Made by a program: the position numbers and the translations under genes. DNA of 64,000 nucleotides from Desulforamulus ferrireducens (GTDB taxonomy: Bacteria > Bacillota > Desulfotomaculia > Desulfotomaculales > Desulfotomaculaceae), in NCBI RefSeq assembly GCF_002005145.1, contig NZ_CP019698.1, forward strand, positions 1,798,001 to 1,862,000, given 5' to 3'. Below the pieces are notes generated by a model. It was given only the letters and a program-made list of their open reading frames with translations. It ran no database searches and was not told where the DNA came from. Of the stretch, positions 1 through 8,896 are shown piece after piece. The stretch's first letter is position 1, and the number at the start of each line of letters is the position of its first letter.

Positions 1-285
1 AGGCAATTGGAAAGGTTAACTGGCATTGAATCCCGTGTGACAGTATTGGGACATCTGCAGCGGGGCGGTAGTCCAACTCCCTATGATCGTATCTTAGCCA
101 CCCGTTATGGGGTAGCAGCCACAGATTTAGCTGTGCAGGGACAATTTGGTTATGTGGTTTCTTTGGATGGAGAAAAAATTAAGCCCATTCACCTTTCCGA
201 GGTAGCACATGGTATTAGGAAGGTTGATACAGAGGGTGAATTATTGAAGGCTGCCAGAAAAATTGGCATTTGTTTCGGTGATTAA
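1..285 (+). CDS. pfkA: 6-phosphofructokinase, C-terminal part (cut by window start)
   Basis: This is the last 94 codons of an ATP-dependent 6-phosphofructokinase, which phosphorylates fructose-6-phosphate in glycolysis. The reading frame is open to the window edge, so the first visible Leu codon is internal. The segment RVTVLGHLQRGGSPTPYDR is the family's conserved C-terminal substrate-binding motif, with Arg, His, Gln and Arg-Gly-Gly in the expected order. The gene ends TAA, 15 bases before the next gene's GTG. Only the C-terminal third is visible, so the active-site Gly-rich loop cannot be checked. Confidence 0.9.
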   Translation, partial: RQLERLTGIESRVTVLGHLQRGGSPTPYDRILATRYGVAATDLAVQGQFGYVVSLDGEKIKPIHLSEVAHGIRKVDTEGELLKAARKIGICFGD

Positions 286-300
286 GTGAGGTGAAACAGC

Positions 301-573
301 GTGTTAAAAAACTATATGGAATTGGCAGTGGAGGAAATGCTGGATGATGTTCTAGCTGACTATGCGAAGAAAAATCCTGATACCTGTACCTGCCCCCGCT
401 GTCGTTTGGATATTATGGCCATTGCCCTCAATACACTACCTACACGCTATGTGGTTACCGATGAAGGCGGTATTTATACTAAAGTAGCTATGGAACTGGT
501 GGGGGGCCGTGCCCAAGTAATTGCCGCTATATTAAATGGAATTAAATCTGTTAAAAATAGTCCGAGGCATTAG
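301..573 (+). CDS. ComFB-like late competence family protein
   Basis: A 90-residue protein with a GTG start, eight bases after a GAGGTG ribosome site. The pattern NYMELAVEEMLDDVL near the N-terminus, then a Cys cluster (CTCPRCRLD, residues about 33-41) and LNTLPTRYVVT, matches the ComFB family. This family is found in competence operons and as stand-alone proteins, and its biochemical role is poorly known. Here it is stand-alone, directly after pfkA, with no competence genes nearby. The three Cys residues in CxCxxC suggest metal binding (inference). Confidence 0.8.
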   Translation: MLKNYMELAVEEMLDDVLADYAKKNPDTCTCPRCRLDIMAIALNTLPTRYVVTDEGGIYTKVAMELVGGRAQVIAAILNGIKSVKNSPRH

Positions 574-640
574 TTTTCTAAGTTTAATTAATCACTCCTT
601 GGTTAATACTCTTAATTAGTTAGTATTATAAGGGGTGTCT

Positions 641-1804
641 GTGTTGCGCATCGGTATTTTCTCAGATAGTTACAAGCCTTATGTTGGCGGTGTTGTCAGG
701 TCTATAGAAACCTTTAGTAAGGAATTAAAAAAATTAGGACATGAGGTATATATTTTTGCTCCCAATTATCCGGGCATACCTGACGAAAAGGATGTCTTTA
801 GATTCCCTTCCATACCGTCAACCTATAAAGGATTTTATCTTGGTCTGCCCTTTTCCCGTCGCTTAAATGACTTTCTAGCCAGTCATCCATTGGATATTGT
901 CCATGTTCATTCACCCTTTATCCTGGGACGGCTGGGAGCAAGGGTAGCTAAAAGACTGGGTGTCCCTTTAGTGTTTACCTATCATACCCTTTATGACCAG
1001 TACACCCATTATGTTCCATTCTTGAGGGGGCTCTCCAAGGAAATAACCCGTAAGGTGGCAGTGGATTTTTGCAACCGTTGTGACTTAGTAATTACCCCAA
1101 CAGAGATTATAGGCAAACACATTCAGGGTATGGGGGTAAAAACTAATATCCGTTGGTTGCCCACGGGCATTGACCTAACAGAATTCAATAACAATGATCG
1201 CACCTGGCTCAAGCTAAGTTTGGGGCTGGAACCAGATGCTCCTGTACTGTTATATGTGGGCAGGATTGCCAAGGAGAAGAATATTACCTTTCTTATTGAT
1301 GTTTTTACCCTAATTGTCAGAGAACATAGCAAAGTAAATTTAGTGTTAGTAGGGGAAGGACCGGAAAGCAAGAATTTAAAAAAGTATGCTGCGGAACTGC
1401 AATTAGCTGACCGCATTCACTTCACCGGCAAACTCCTGCGGCCAGCATTAGTTAATGCCTATTGCGGGGCTGATATCTTTGTTTTTGGTTCCGTTACAGA
1501 AACCCAGGGCATAGTGATTGCCGAAGCTAAGGCAGCTGGGTTACCGGTGGTAGCTGTCAATGCCTTTGGTGTTTCTAACATGGTAGCAGATGGGGAGGAT
1601 GGTTATCTCTTAGAGATGGATGCGCAGGCCTTTGCCCGGCAAATACTTAACTTACTAGGGGACCATGATTTGCGCCAACGCTTAAGTAAGAAGGCTTTAG
1701 AAAATGCCCGGCATTTCTCTGCCCAGCTTTGTGCTGAGAAATTAGTTGATTACTATCGAGAGCTAATACCAAAAGACACCACGGTGAGACAACATGTACA
1801 ATAA
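641..1804 (+). CDS. GT4-family glycosyltransferase
   Basis: A GT-B fold glycosyltransferase of family 4, about 387 residues. The N-terminal acceptor domain opens with RIGIFSDSYKPYVGGVVRSI and contains HVHSPF and TYHTLYDQY. The C-terminal nucleotide-sugar domain has LLYVGRIAKEKN, LVGEGP, and the acidic stretch FGSVTETQGIVIAEAKAAGLPVVA ending in the EX7E-type motif. The closest recognised types are diacylglycerol glucosyl- or mannosyltransferases, so a role in membrane glycolipid synthesis is likely but not proven. An in-frame GTG at 635 lies inside the AAGGGG ribosome site; GTG at 641 has normal spacing and was chosen. It is followed at once by a terminator shared with the convergent gene. Confidence 0.82.
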   Translation: MLRIGIFSDSYKPYVGGVVRSIETFSKELKKLGHEVYIFAPNYPGIPDEKDVFRFPSIPSTYKGFYLGLPFSRRLNDFLASHPLDIVHVHSPFILGRLGARVAKRLGVPLVFTYHTLYDQYTHYVPFLRGLSKEITRKVAVDFCNRCDLVITPTEIIGKHIQGMGVKTNIRWLPTGIDLTEFNNNDRTWLKLSLGLEPDAPVLLYVGRIAKEKNITFLIDVFTLIVREHSKVNLVLVGEGPESKNLKKYAAELQLADRIHFTGKLLRPALVNAYCGADIFVFGSVTETQGIVIAEAKAAGLPVVAVNAFGVSNMVADGEDGYLLEMDAQAFARQILNLLGDHDLRQRLSKKALENARHFSAQLCAEKLVDYYRELIPKDTTVRQHVQ

Positions 1805-1824
1805 AAGCACCTGCCGGTGCTTTT
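1803..1824. terminator. Bidirectional intrinsic terminator
   Basis: A perfect 9-bp stem, AAAAGCACC / GGTGCTTTT, around a TGCC loop, with A-runs and T-runs on both sides. It sits between two convergent genes and can stop transcription from either direction. It overlaps the stop codon of the glycosyltransferase gene. Confidence 0.85.
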
Positions 1825-1825
1825 A

Positions 1826-2437
1826 TCACTTGGGTTTGTTTTGGTTTTTTAAATCTGTTAAAACAGCAATTATTTCATCCAACTGATCTTCGTACACTTC
1901 AAAGAACACTGCTTGCTTGTTTATTTCGTCCATATTATCTTTGACAACCAATTTAAGTAGAATGGTTTCCTGGGCAGGGTAGTTAGGGCTGGCAGCTTTA
2001 ACTATCCTCTGGGCAGCAAACTGCTCCAAAACATAACCAATACAGGTGCGATAAAAATGAAAGGCATTCTGTAATTTATCACTGATAATATGCTGTTTTA
2101 CCACATCTATTTTCTTTTGCAGGATGCTTTCGTTAGTTTTTCCTTCTTCCCGAGCTTGGTTTAACATCTGTTGTTCCTGATTATTTAATAATAGCAGGGC
2201 TATTTCTACTATTTCTTCAGTTACGGACTTGATTTTTTCCTGGGAAAAACGAGCCAGGTCACCCTCAAATTTAGGGGATGGGTTAAGGGTTAAAGCGGCC
2301 TCCGAGTGATCAAAGGAAAAGGTGGCCTCACCAACCTGTAGCATTTCTCCGAATATTTTAGCTATGTCAATAAAAATATCGCAATTTTTCATGAACAGTT
2401 CTTTTTCAAAACTGATCACGTTGTTTTTTTCAGCCAT
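1826..2437 (-). CDS. Unknown soluble protein, 203 aa
   Basis: I do not recognise this protein. It is acidic, mostly helical in appearance and has no signal peptide or membrane segment. Residues about 75-140 are rich in Glu, Gln and Lys (NNQEQQMLNQAREEGK) and could form a coiled coil. Two ATG codons lie six bases apart. An AGGAGG site directly abuts the upstream one (2443) and is six bases from the one at 2437, so the latter is the better start. The gene is monocistronic, convergent with the glycosyltransferase. Confidence 0.7.
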   Translation of the reverse strand: MAEKNNVISFEKELFMKNCDIFIDIAKIFGEMLQVGEATFSFDHSEAALTLNPSPKFEGDLARFSQEKIKSVTEEIVEIALLLLNNQEQQMLNQAREEGKTNESILQKKIDVVKQHIISDKLQNAFHFYRTCIGYVLEQFAAQRIVKAASPNYPAQETILLKLVVKDNMDEINKQAVFFEVYEDQLDEIIAVLTDLKNQNKPK

Positions 2438-2598
2438 GCTCATCCTCCTGTTAACAGACAGCTTTCACCAGTGCTATTATGCCCTTATCTCTTAAATGTT
2501 ACTAACAAAAAGGATTACAGACATAGTAATGAAGGATTTAAGCAAGTTGCGTGGAAAAAAATATAAAAGTCGATATTTCGTAGAAAGGGGTTTGTATA

Positions 2599-2889
2599 AT
2601 GGTCATACCAATTATTAAAGATCTTGTTGACTGGGATTACGATTTTAGTAATGATTTTAAGAAAAGAGACAGGGGTTATACCTTCGTGGTGGATGCCTGG
2701 GAGGAAACTCCTAAACTTGCCTTATATAAATTTACTCCCTATGGAGTTAAGTGCGATTATTTAGAACAGCAGCCGCCCAAGGAAATGCTGTTGGAAGCAC
2801 TGCAAGGGCAAGAAAAGAATCGCGAAAACATCTATAAGATTAACCAAGCACTTCGAAACTGGATTGAAGAAAATATTAACTTTGCTTAA
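2599..2889 (+). CDS. Unknown small protein, 96 aa
   Basis: A small protein with a GAAAGGGG ribosome site nine bases before its ATG. It is Trp- and Tyr-rich in its first half (DWDYDF, RGYTFVVDAWEE) and amphipathic-helical at the C-terminus. It has no signal peptide, membrane span or motif known to me. It is separated by about 160 bases from the divergent upstream gene and stands alone. Confidence 0.65.
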   Translation: MVIPIIKDLVDWDYDFSNDFKKRDRGYTFVVDAWEETPKLALYKFTPYGVKCDYLEQQPPKEMLLEALQGQEKNRENIYKINQALRNWIEENINFA

Positions 2890-2994
2890 ACCATTTAATG
2901 AATTTTTCAATAATTTACTTTAAGGAAAAGGAAATTGTCCAGGGGAAGTGAATATATAATATTACCTTAACACGTGATGTAGGAGGTGCTTAAT

Positions 2995-3105
2995 TTGCTG
3001 AGAGCCCTTTGCAGTTTATTTTCCATTTTTTCTGTCAGCCCGGTCATTGAGCTGGTAATCTTTGCAGCCCTGGTCTCTATCGTGTTTATTATCGCCTTAA
3101 TTTAA
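2995..3105 (+). CDS. Small hydrophobic peptide, 36 aa
   Basis: A short ORF with a TTG start six bases after a perfect AGGAGGTG ribosome site. The product reads MLRALCSLFSIFSVSP then VIELVIFAALVSIVFIIALI, so it has a single C-terminal membrane span of about 20 residues. It is followed 21 bases later by an intrinsic terminator and so forms a complete small transcription unit. The hydrophobic small-protein form resembles type I toxins or membrane modulators, but nothing shows its function. Confidence 0.55.
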   Translation: MLRALCSLFSIFSVSPVIELVIFAALVSIVFIIALI

Positions 3106-3126
3106 CAAGCCTAAATTTTTTTCCAT

Positions 3127-3157
3127 ACCGGCAAAATGCCGGTTTTTTATTTTTTTA
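3127..3157 (+). terminator. Intrinsic terminator after the 36-aa gene
   Basis: Stem ACCGGCA / TGCCGGT with an AAA loop, followed by a T-rich run. It argues against starting the following penicillin-binding protein at the in-frame ATG at 3136, which lies inside this hairpin. Confidence 0.85.
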
Positions 3158-3231
3158 TTTCTCTTCTAAGGCTTCCCGGTCTGCCAATATATATTACTGA
3201 TTACCATCAATGCAAGACTGGGGGCGTTGTC

Positions 3232-5355
3232 TTGGATATTAAACATATACTTGCCAAGTTAAAAAGCATAAAATGGCATCCCTGTTTAATTCTCGGCATT
3301 ATCTTATTTGCTTTTATGTTAACCTGTGCCATTTCCCTAGGTATTTGGGTAGTGCAAGAATATCGAGCAGTGGCAGAGAAATATGACATGGCTAATTTTC
3401 AATACCAAAGCAGTAGGAGGGGTGCCATCTATTCAGCAGACGGTGTTTTGCTTACTTATCTCTACCAGCAAAATAAGGATCACGTGCAGTTGCAGCAAAT
3501 TGCCAAACCCTTGCAACAGGCAGTGATAGCCATAGAAGATCACCGTTTTTACATACATTTTGGCATTGATGTATTGGGAACCCTCCGGGCTCTCTACAAG
3601 GATTTGACCACTGGTCAAGCGGTGGAGGGGGGCAGCACCATTACTCAGCAATTGGCAAGAAACTTGTTCTTAACGCCGGAGAAAACCCTCTCCCGAAAAA
3701 TTACTGAAACATTCCTGGCCATTCAATTGGAACGAAAATTTACCAAAGAAGAAATTCTGGAAATGTACCTCAACGAAATCTATTTTGGCAACGGTTGTTA
3801 TGGTGTAGAAACAGCAGCCCAAAAATACTTCGGGAAACCTGCCAGTGAACTGAATCTGGCGGAAGCCACCATGCTGGCAGCTATCCCAAAGGCACCAAAT
3901 CTATATGAACCCCTTAATCACCCTAAGGAAAATAAGAAGCGTCAAGAGTTGGTGCTGGGGAGGATGCTGGATTTATCTCTAATTAGCCAGCAAGAAAGGG
4001 AGGAAGCGCTTAAGCAAGAGGTTAAGGTACGGCAGTTTAAACCAATTGTCCAGCATATACCATACAAGTTTCCTTATTTCACCACCGAGGTTATCAATCA
4101 ACTCTTAAAAATGTATGGCAGAGATAAAGTTTATAACGGTGGCTTAAAGGTGGTTACCACCTTAGATTCCCGGGCTGCCCAAATTGCTGAGGATATTGCT
4201 AAAGCAAAGATAGAACAATTTAAGCGTTCCGGTATTGCCGCCTCTAATATTGCTCTGGTGTCGGTAAATAATAAAACCGGTGCTATCTTGGCCATGGTTG
4301 GCGGGTATGATTTTTCCCAGGATCAAAACAACCTGGCAATGATCCCCAGACAACCAGGTTCAGCTATCAAGCCGCTCCATTATGCCGGGGCCATTGACAA
4401 AGGCGTAATTAGTGAAAATAGTATGTTGGCTGCCTATGCCAAAAGCTACGGTAACTATCATGTTGATTCTAACATCAATGCCCATGTATCAGTAATGGTA
4501 GCCTTAAAAAATTCTCTGAATGTACCGGCTGTTGAGGTGGTTAATACCTTTGGCATAAGTAATACTCTGGCTAATTTAAAAAGATTTGGTATTACCACCC
4601 TGAGCGAACATGATAGCAATCTGGCCATTGCCCTGGGTGGTATGTATCATGGAGTTAAGCCATTGGAAATGGCAGCTGCCTTTGCTGTCTTTGCCAATAA
4701 CGGCGTGTATAACAAGCCATATTTTATTAGTTCAATAGAGGATGCCGCAGGAAACATCTTATATTTACATCGACCAGAACGTAGGCAAGTGATTGAACCC
4801 AGAACCGCTCAAGTCATCACCCAAATACTCTTACAAGCAGTGCGGGGAGGGACGGGGAGCAGAGCAAATATCTCTGGCAACGAAGCCGGTAAAACCGGCA
4901 CCACCAATGACAGCCGTTGCTTATGGTTTGTAGGTTACAATAAAGATATTTCCACAGCAGTCTGGATTGGCAACAGTGATCATAGTCCCGTCCGTGGTTT
5001 TTATGGTGGTGATTTGGCTGCCCCTACCTGGCGGGAGTATCACCTGGCCTTAATCAATCAAGGCATCCTTAAACCAACCCCAATATATGACCAAGTAATT
5101 TCCATTAAGCAAGAAGTTCAGGAAAAACCTAAAGAAGAAACGAGAGAAGAAATCACAGAAGCCACGCCTGAACAGCCGGTTCACCAGGAAGTATCAGAGC
5201 CAACAACTCCTGCAGCAGAGGTGGTAACACCGGCACAGCCAGCCGAAATCATTGAGCATACTCCCACCGACACGCCCACTGAGCCTCCGGTGCCTGCGCC
5301 GACAGAAACTACGGAAACACCGGCGGAAATACCGGTGGAGGATACTTCACCCTAG
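3232..5355 (+). CDS. Bifunctional penicillin-binding protein (class A, PBP1A-like)
   Basis: A peptidoglycan glycosyltransferase/transpeptidase of about 707 residues. Order: short cytoplasmic tail, one membrane anchor (about residues 16-40), a GT51 domain (EDHRFY with the catalytic Glu near residue 102; GGSTITQQLARN near 134; RKITETFLAIQLER and EIYFGNGCYG following), then a transpeptidase domain with SAIK (about 377), SLN (about 427) and KTGTT (about 553). The last 80 residues are a Pro/Thr/Glu-rich, probably disordered extracellular tail. The frame is open to 3136, but that ATG is inside a terminator; TTG at 3232, after a GGGGG stretch, is the best start I can see. The start is uncertain; the function is not. 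Confidence 0.9.
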   Translation: MDIKHILAKLKSIKWHPCLILGIILFAFMLTCAISLGIWVVQEYRAVAEKYDMANFQYQSSRRGAIYSADGVLLTYLYQQNKDHVQLQQIAKPLQQAVIAIEDHRFYIHFGIDVLGTLRALYKDLTTGQAVEGGSTITQQLARNLFLTPEKTLSRKITETFLAIQLERKFTKEEILEMYLNEIYFGNGCYGVETAAQKYFGKPASELNLAEATMLAAIPKAPNLYEPLNHPKENKKRQELVLGRMLDLSLISQQEREEALKQEVKVRQFKPIVQHIPYKFPYFTTEVINQLLKMYGRDKVYNGGLKVVTTLDSRAAQIAEDIAKAKIEQFKRSGIAASNIALVSVNNKTGAILAMVGGYDFSQDQNNLAMIPRQPGSAIKPLHYAGAIDKGVISENSMLAAYAKSYGNYHVDSNINAHVSVMVALKNSLNVPAVEVVNTFGISNTLANLKRFGITTLSEHDSNLAIALGGMYHGVKPLEMAAAFAVFANNGVYNKPYFISSIEDAAGNILYLHRPERRQVIEPRTAQVITQILLQAVRGGTGSRANISGNEAGKTGTTNDSRCLWFVGYNKDISTAVWIGNSDHSPVRGFYGGDLAAPTWREYHLALINQGILKPTPIYDQVISIKQEVQEKPKEETREEITEATPEQPVHQEVSEPTTPAAEVVTPAQPAEIIEHTPTDTPTEPPVPAPTETTETPAEIPVEDTSP

Positions 5356-5377
5356 GAAAAATGCAAATTGGTATTGT

Positions 5378-5406
5378 TTGGCTGTTTTATCCTCTAATGT
5401 TATAAT
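5378..5406 (+). promoter_or_regulatory. Sigma-A promoter of yqeY
   Basis: TTGGCT, 17 bases, then TATAAT, ending 33 bases before the TTG start of yqeY. Confidence 0.7.
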
Positions 5407-5439
5407 AATGTAAATTAGATCTGGAAAGGATGACAATCT

Positions 5440-5877
5440 TTGAAGGCAAGATTAATGAACGATATGAAAACAGCCATGAAGGCCAAGGATAAACTAAGGG
5501 TAGATACCATCAGAATGGCCAATGCCGCTATTAAAAATGCTGAGATTAATGGCAAAAAGGAACTAAATGATGGTGAAGTCATTGAGATTATTGGCAAAGA
5601 AATAAAAATGAGACGGGATGCCCTGGAGGAATATAAAAGGGCCAACCGTCTGGAGGATGTTGCCAAAATAGAAAAGGAAATTGAAATATTATTGGAATAT
5701 ATGCCCGAACAACTTTCTGAGGAGGAACTGCGTTCCCTGATTCAAGATACCATTAAGGAAACCGGTGCCCAGGGCCCCCGGGACATGGGGAAACTGATGA
5801 GTGCTCTGATGCCCAAGGTAAAGGGTAAAGCAGACGGCAAATTAGTGAGCAATCTGGTGAAGGAGTTATTGGGCTAA
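5440..5877 (+). CDS. yqeY: GatB/YqeY domain protein
   Basis: A 145-residue protein of the YqeY family, which shares the C-terminal tRNA-contacting domain of the amidotransferase subunit GatB. The pattern KARLMNDMKTAMKAKDKLR, then IRMANAAIKNAEI, LEYMPEQLSEEEL and MGKLMSALMPKVKGKADGK matches over the whole usual length. The TTG start lies seven bases after AAAGGATG. It has its own promoter and is not next to rpsU, its frequent neighbour in Firmicutes. It may bind tRNA, but the exact role is unknown. Confidence 0.88.
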   Translation: MKARLMNDMKTAMKAKDKLRVDTIRMANAAIKNAEINGKKELNDGEVIEIIGKEIKMRRDALEEYKRANRLEDVAKIEKEIEILLEYMPEQLSEEELRSLIQDTIKETGAQGPRDMGKLMSALMPKVKGKADGKLVSNLVKELLG

Positions 5878-5902
5878 CGGTCGTTGCTCATTTAAGGATG
5901 TG

Positions 5903-6168
5903 TATTGGCCGTTCGGCCACTGGTTCCTTTGACCTCCCTCACCGAGGGAGGTGTCGGCGGAGCCGACGGAGGGAGTTGGACCCAAAAGCAACTCCCCCAG
6001 TCGCTTCGCGCCAGCCCCCTCACTGAGGGGGCTCAAATAAATTCCTTTCCATGGGAATGTCTACAAGTACCGGGTATAATTCAAAAAGCCGACAGCCGAT
6101 GGCTGAGGGCTAACGGCCAAAAAAGTAAGTGTCGCATTACCGTGTAGTTTTGCGACACTTCTTTGTTT
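5903..6168 (-). repeat. Modular hairpin repeat element, copy A
   Basis: One of five related intergenic elements in this window. Read on the minus strand from the xdh stop codon it has: a TGTCGCA hairpin with T-run (6118-6160), a GGCC/GGCT-rich stretch, a linker with GTACTTGTAGACATTCCC, then AGCCCCCTCAGTGAGGGG with GCGCGAAGCGAC and TGGGGGAGTT, a GGGTCCAACTCCCTCCG arm with a GCCGAC palindrome, and CTCCCTCGGTGAGGGAG. It fills the whole gap between yqeY and the xdh operon. Short ORFs across it are artefacts of the repeat. Confidence 0.85.
6118..6160 (-). terminator. Terminator of the molybdenum hydroxylase operon (repeat A hairpin)
   Basis: Stem AAGTGTCGCA / TGCGACACTT with, on the minus strand, a following ACTTTTTT run. 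It lies 11 bases after the stop codon of the large subunit. Confidence 0.8.
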
Positions 6169-6170
6169 AG

Positions 6171-8444
6171 CTATTTTTTCTGTAACCCCTGAAATACTTT
6201 TTCCGGAGTAATGGGAAGTTTCGTTACCCTGACACCCACAGCATTATAAACAGCATGGGCGATGGCCGGAGCCGGGGTGTTAATCACCACTTCACCAATG
6301 GATTTTGCACCGAAGGGTCCGGTAGGTTCATAGCTTTCCTCGAAGGCTACCCGAATATTGCCAATATCTTTGCGGCAGGGAATCTTGTATTGCATAAAGG
6401 AATTAGTGAGCATGTTTCCCTTGGCATCATACTTTACATCTTCATATAGGGCTAAACCAATCCCTTGGACAATACCGCCCTCCACCTGAATACGGGCTAA
6501 GTTGGGATTAATCACTGTACCGCAATCCACCACCGCCACATAATCCAACAATTCCACCTTACCGGTCTCCCGATCCACTTCAACTTCGGCAAACCCGGCC
6601 ACAAAGGGCGGCGGTGAAACATCACTGCCGAAAGTACCGTGACCAACTAACTGTAATTTTCCCGTTCCCAATACAGTCAGTTCAGCCAGTTTTTGCAGAG
6701 TTAGAGTTTTTTCTCCGCATTGCAGTACTTCACCGTTAAAGGTTACTTCCTCCTCAGGTACACCCAACAGAAATGCACCCTGGGCAATAATCTTGGCCAC
6801 TAAATCCATGGCTGCCTTGACCACCGCCATACCGGTAACATAGGTGGTACTGGAGGCATAAGAACCGGGATCAAAGGGGGAGATATCTGTATCCGCTGCG
6901 TGAACAATAATCCTATCCAAAGAAGTCTCTAAAACCTCAGCTGCCATCTGAGCCAGGATGGTATCACTGCCGGTCCCCATATCGGTGGAGCCGAGGAGGA
7001 GTGTATAGTTACCATCGTCATTGAGCCGAATCTCTGCCGAAGCGGTGTCGATGCCGGCGATACCTGAACCCTGCATGGTTACAGCCATACCTACAGCCCG
7101 CACCTTGTTAGGGCTAATCTCCTGGCGAGGGTATTTTTCCTGCCAGCGGATCATTTCTTTGCCCCTTTCAATGCACTGATGCAGGGTAGAACTGCCCAGG
7201 ATTTTACCATGATAAGCCAGGGAGGTTTCGCCTGCTCTGATAATATTTTTTAACCTTAACTCTGTGGGGTCCATGTGCAGCTTTTCAGCCAGCTTATTTA
7301 CGGCACTCTCCAGGGCAAAGGTACCCTGGGTAGCTCCATAACCCCGTAAGGCGCCGGCTGGCATTTTGTTGGTATACACCACTTTGCCATGATAGCGCAC
7401 AGCTCTGGTTTTATTGTAGAGAGGTAGGGTTTTTTCACCCAGGACCCAAAAGACGGTGGGGGCGTGTTCCCCATAAGCTCCGGTATCAGATAAACCCTCA
7501 ATATCCAAAGCTCTGATATATCCTTCCTCATCAGCACCCAAACGTACCTTTATACGCATGGCATGACGACTGGTGGTACAGGTAAAGGTCTCCCGCCGAT
7601 CTAAGACAATTTTTGCCGGCTGACCGGTCTTTAAGGTAACCAAAGCGGCAAAAACCTCAACTGCACCGGTCTGTTTGCCGCCAAAACCACCGCCAATTCT
7701 CGGTTTAATCACACGAATTTTGCTGGCGGGTATCTCTAAGGCCCGGGCTAACTGTCTTCTTATATGAAAGGGAATTTGTGTGGAGCTAGTCACCACCAGC
7801 CTGCCGGTGTGGTCTAGATAAGAAACAGCCCGGTAGGTTTCCATCATAGCATGGGCTTGGGCCTGGGTGTAGTAGGTTTCTTCCACCACCACAGCACACT
7901 TGGCAAATTCCTGTTCCACATTCCCAATCTCTTGATAATGGGAACAGACAATATTTTTATCCTGCTGCATAGCAATATCTACATTACAGATCAGGTCAGT
8001 CTCTGGATGAACCACTGAAGGATGTTCATGGGCGGTTTCAAAATCCAAGACGGGCTCATAAACTTCATACTCTACTTTAATTAATTCCATAGCTCGTAGG
8101 GCAATTTTTTCATTTACTGCGGCAATGATGGCTACTTCATCACCAACATAGCGGACTATTTCATCTAAGATATAGCGATCGTAAGGGGAGGGTTCCGGGT
8201 AGGATTGTCCCGCCAGGGTAAATCTTGTTTTGGGAACATCCCGGTGGGTTAAAATACAAACAACACCCTCCAGTTCCGCCGCCTTGGAAGTATCAATATT
8301 GATAATTTTGGCAAAGGCGTGCGGGCTGCGCAGTATTTTAACCACCAATGGGTTAGCCGGAACTACATCCTCGGTATAAACAGGGTGCCCAGTGGCAATA
8401 CGCAGACTGTCAATTTTGGGTACCCCTTTTCCAACGTATTTCAT
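6171..8444 (-). CDS. Xanthine dehydrogenase-family molybdenum hydroxylase, large (Moco) subunit
   Basis: The 757-residue catalytic subunit of a xanthine oxidase-family enzyme, which hydroxylates a heterocycle or aldehyde using water and passes electrons to FeS and FAD subunits. The N-terminal domain begins KGVPKIDSLRIATGHPVYTED. Cofactor-binding motifs include GGGFGGKQTGAVEVFAAL, ALRGYGATQG, and the C-terminal GPFGAKSIGE whose Glu is the catalytic base in the family. The motifs look intact. The substrate cannot be told from sequence: xanthine, nicotinate, purine or an aldehyde are all possible. It is the last gene of a three-gene operon, two bases after the 2Fe-2S gene. A Mo/W-cofactor riboswitch and tungstate-binding protein lie 6-7 kb away. 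Confidence 0.9.
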   Translation of the reverse strand: MKYVGKGVPKIDSLRIATGHPVYTEDVVPANPLVVKILRSPHAFAKIINIDTSKAAELEGVVCILTHRDVPKTRFTLAGQSYPEPSPYDRYILDEIVRYVGDEVAIIAAVNEKIALRAMELIKVEYEVYEPVLDFETAHEHPSVVHPETDLICNVDIAMQQDKNIVCSHYQEIGNVEQEFAKCAVVVEETYYTQAQAHAMMETYRAVSYLDHTGRLVVTSSTQIPFHIRRQLARALEIPASKIRVIKPRIGGGFGGKQTGAVEVFAALVTLKTGQPAKIVLDRRETFTCTTSRHAMRIKVRLGADEEGYIRALDIEGLSDTGAYGEHAPTVFWVLGEKTLPLYNKTRAVRYHGKVVYTNKMPAGALRGYGATQGTFALESAVNKLAEKLHMDPTELRLKNIIRAGETSLAYHGKILGSSTLHQCIERGKEMIRWQEKYPRQEISPNKVRAVGMAVTMQGSGIAGIDTASAEIRLNDDGNYTLLLGSTDMGTGSDTILAQMAAEVLETSLDRIIVHAADTDISPFDPGSYASSTTYVTGMAVVKAAMDLVAKIIAQGAFLLGVPEEEVTFNGEVLQCGEKTLTLQKLAELTVLGTGKLQLVGHGTFGSDVSPPPFVAGFAEVEVDRETGKVELLDYVAVVDCGTVINPNLARIQVEGGIVQGIGLALYEDVKYDAKGNMLTNSFMQYKIPCRKDIGNIRVAFEESYEPTGPFGAKSIGEVVINTPAPAIAHAVYNAVGVRVTKLPITPEKVFQGLQKK

Positions 8445-8446
8445 AC

Positions 8447-8896
8447 TTAGGCACCCCCTAAATATTTTTTAATGGCTCTTAATTGACCCAGATAACCGGT
8501 ACAGCGGCAGAGGTTACCAGTTAGATAGTGAATAATCTCTTGCTCTGTGGGGTTTTTTAACTCCTGTTTCATGGCCAGTACGGTCATAATAAAACCAGGA
8601 CTGCAAAAGCCACATTGTTCTGCCCCCTCAGCAGCCAACACTTGAGCAAATTCCTCAGCCTGCTGCCGCACACCTTCAATGGTAGTGATATGCTTACCCT
8701 TAACTCGGAAAGCCAGGGTGGTACAGGAGAGGGTTGGTTTACCATCAATCCATACCGTACATAAGCCGCAGCAAGAGGTGTCACAGCCCTGTCTAATGCT
8801 GAGAAACCCCCGTGCCCTTAAAGCATCCGACAAAAGCTCATCCGGAGCCACTTCCAAAGTCATTTTCTGATTATTAATGGTAGCCTCTATTTGCAT
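8447..8896 (-). CDS. Molybdenum hydroxylase 2Fe-2S subunit
   Basis: A 149-residue electron-transfer subunit with two [2Fe-2S] clusters. The plant-ferredoxin-type cluster ligands are in GCDTSCCGLCTVWIDGK (about residues 37-53) with a further Cys at about 58. The helical C-terminal domain carries CGFCSPG and CRCTGY. Length and spacing are normal for the family. The ATG is nine bases after GGAGG and the gene overlaps the upstream FAD subunit by 10 bases, indicating translational coupling. Confidence 0.92.
   Translation of the reverse strand: MQIEATINNQKMTLEVAPDELLSDALRARGFLSIRQGCDTSCCGLCTVWIDGKPTLSCTTLAFRVKGKHITTIEGVRQQAEEFAQVLAAEGAEQCGFCSPGFIMTVLAMKQELKNPTEQEIIHYLTGNLCRCTGYLGQLRAIKKYLGGA

Noticed and set aside
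3136-3231. N-terminal extension of the penicillin-binding protein
   Set aside because: The ATG is within a terminator stem-loop and lacks a ribosome site.
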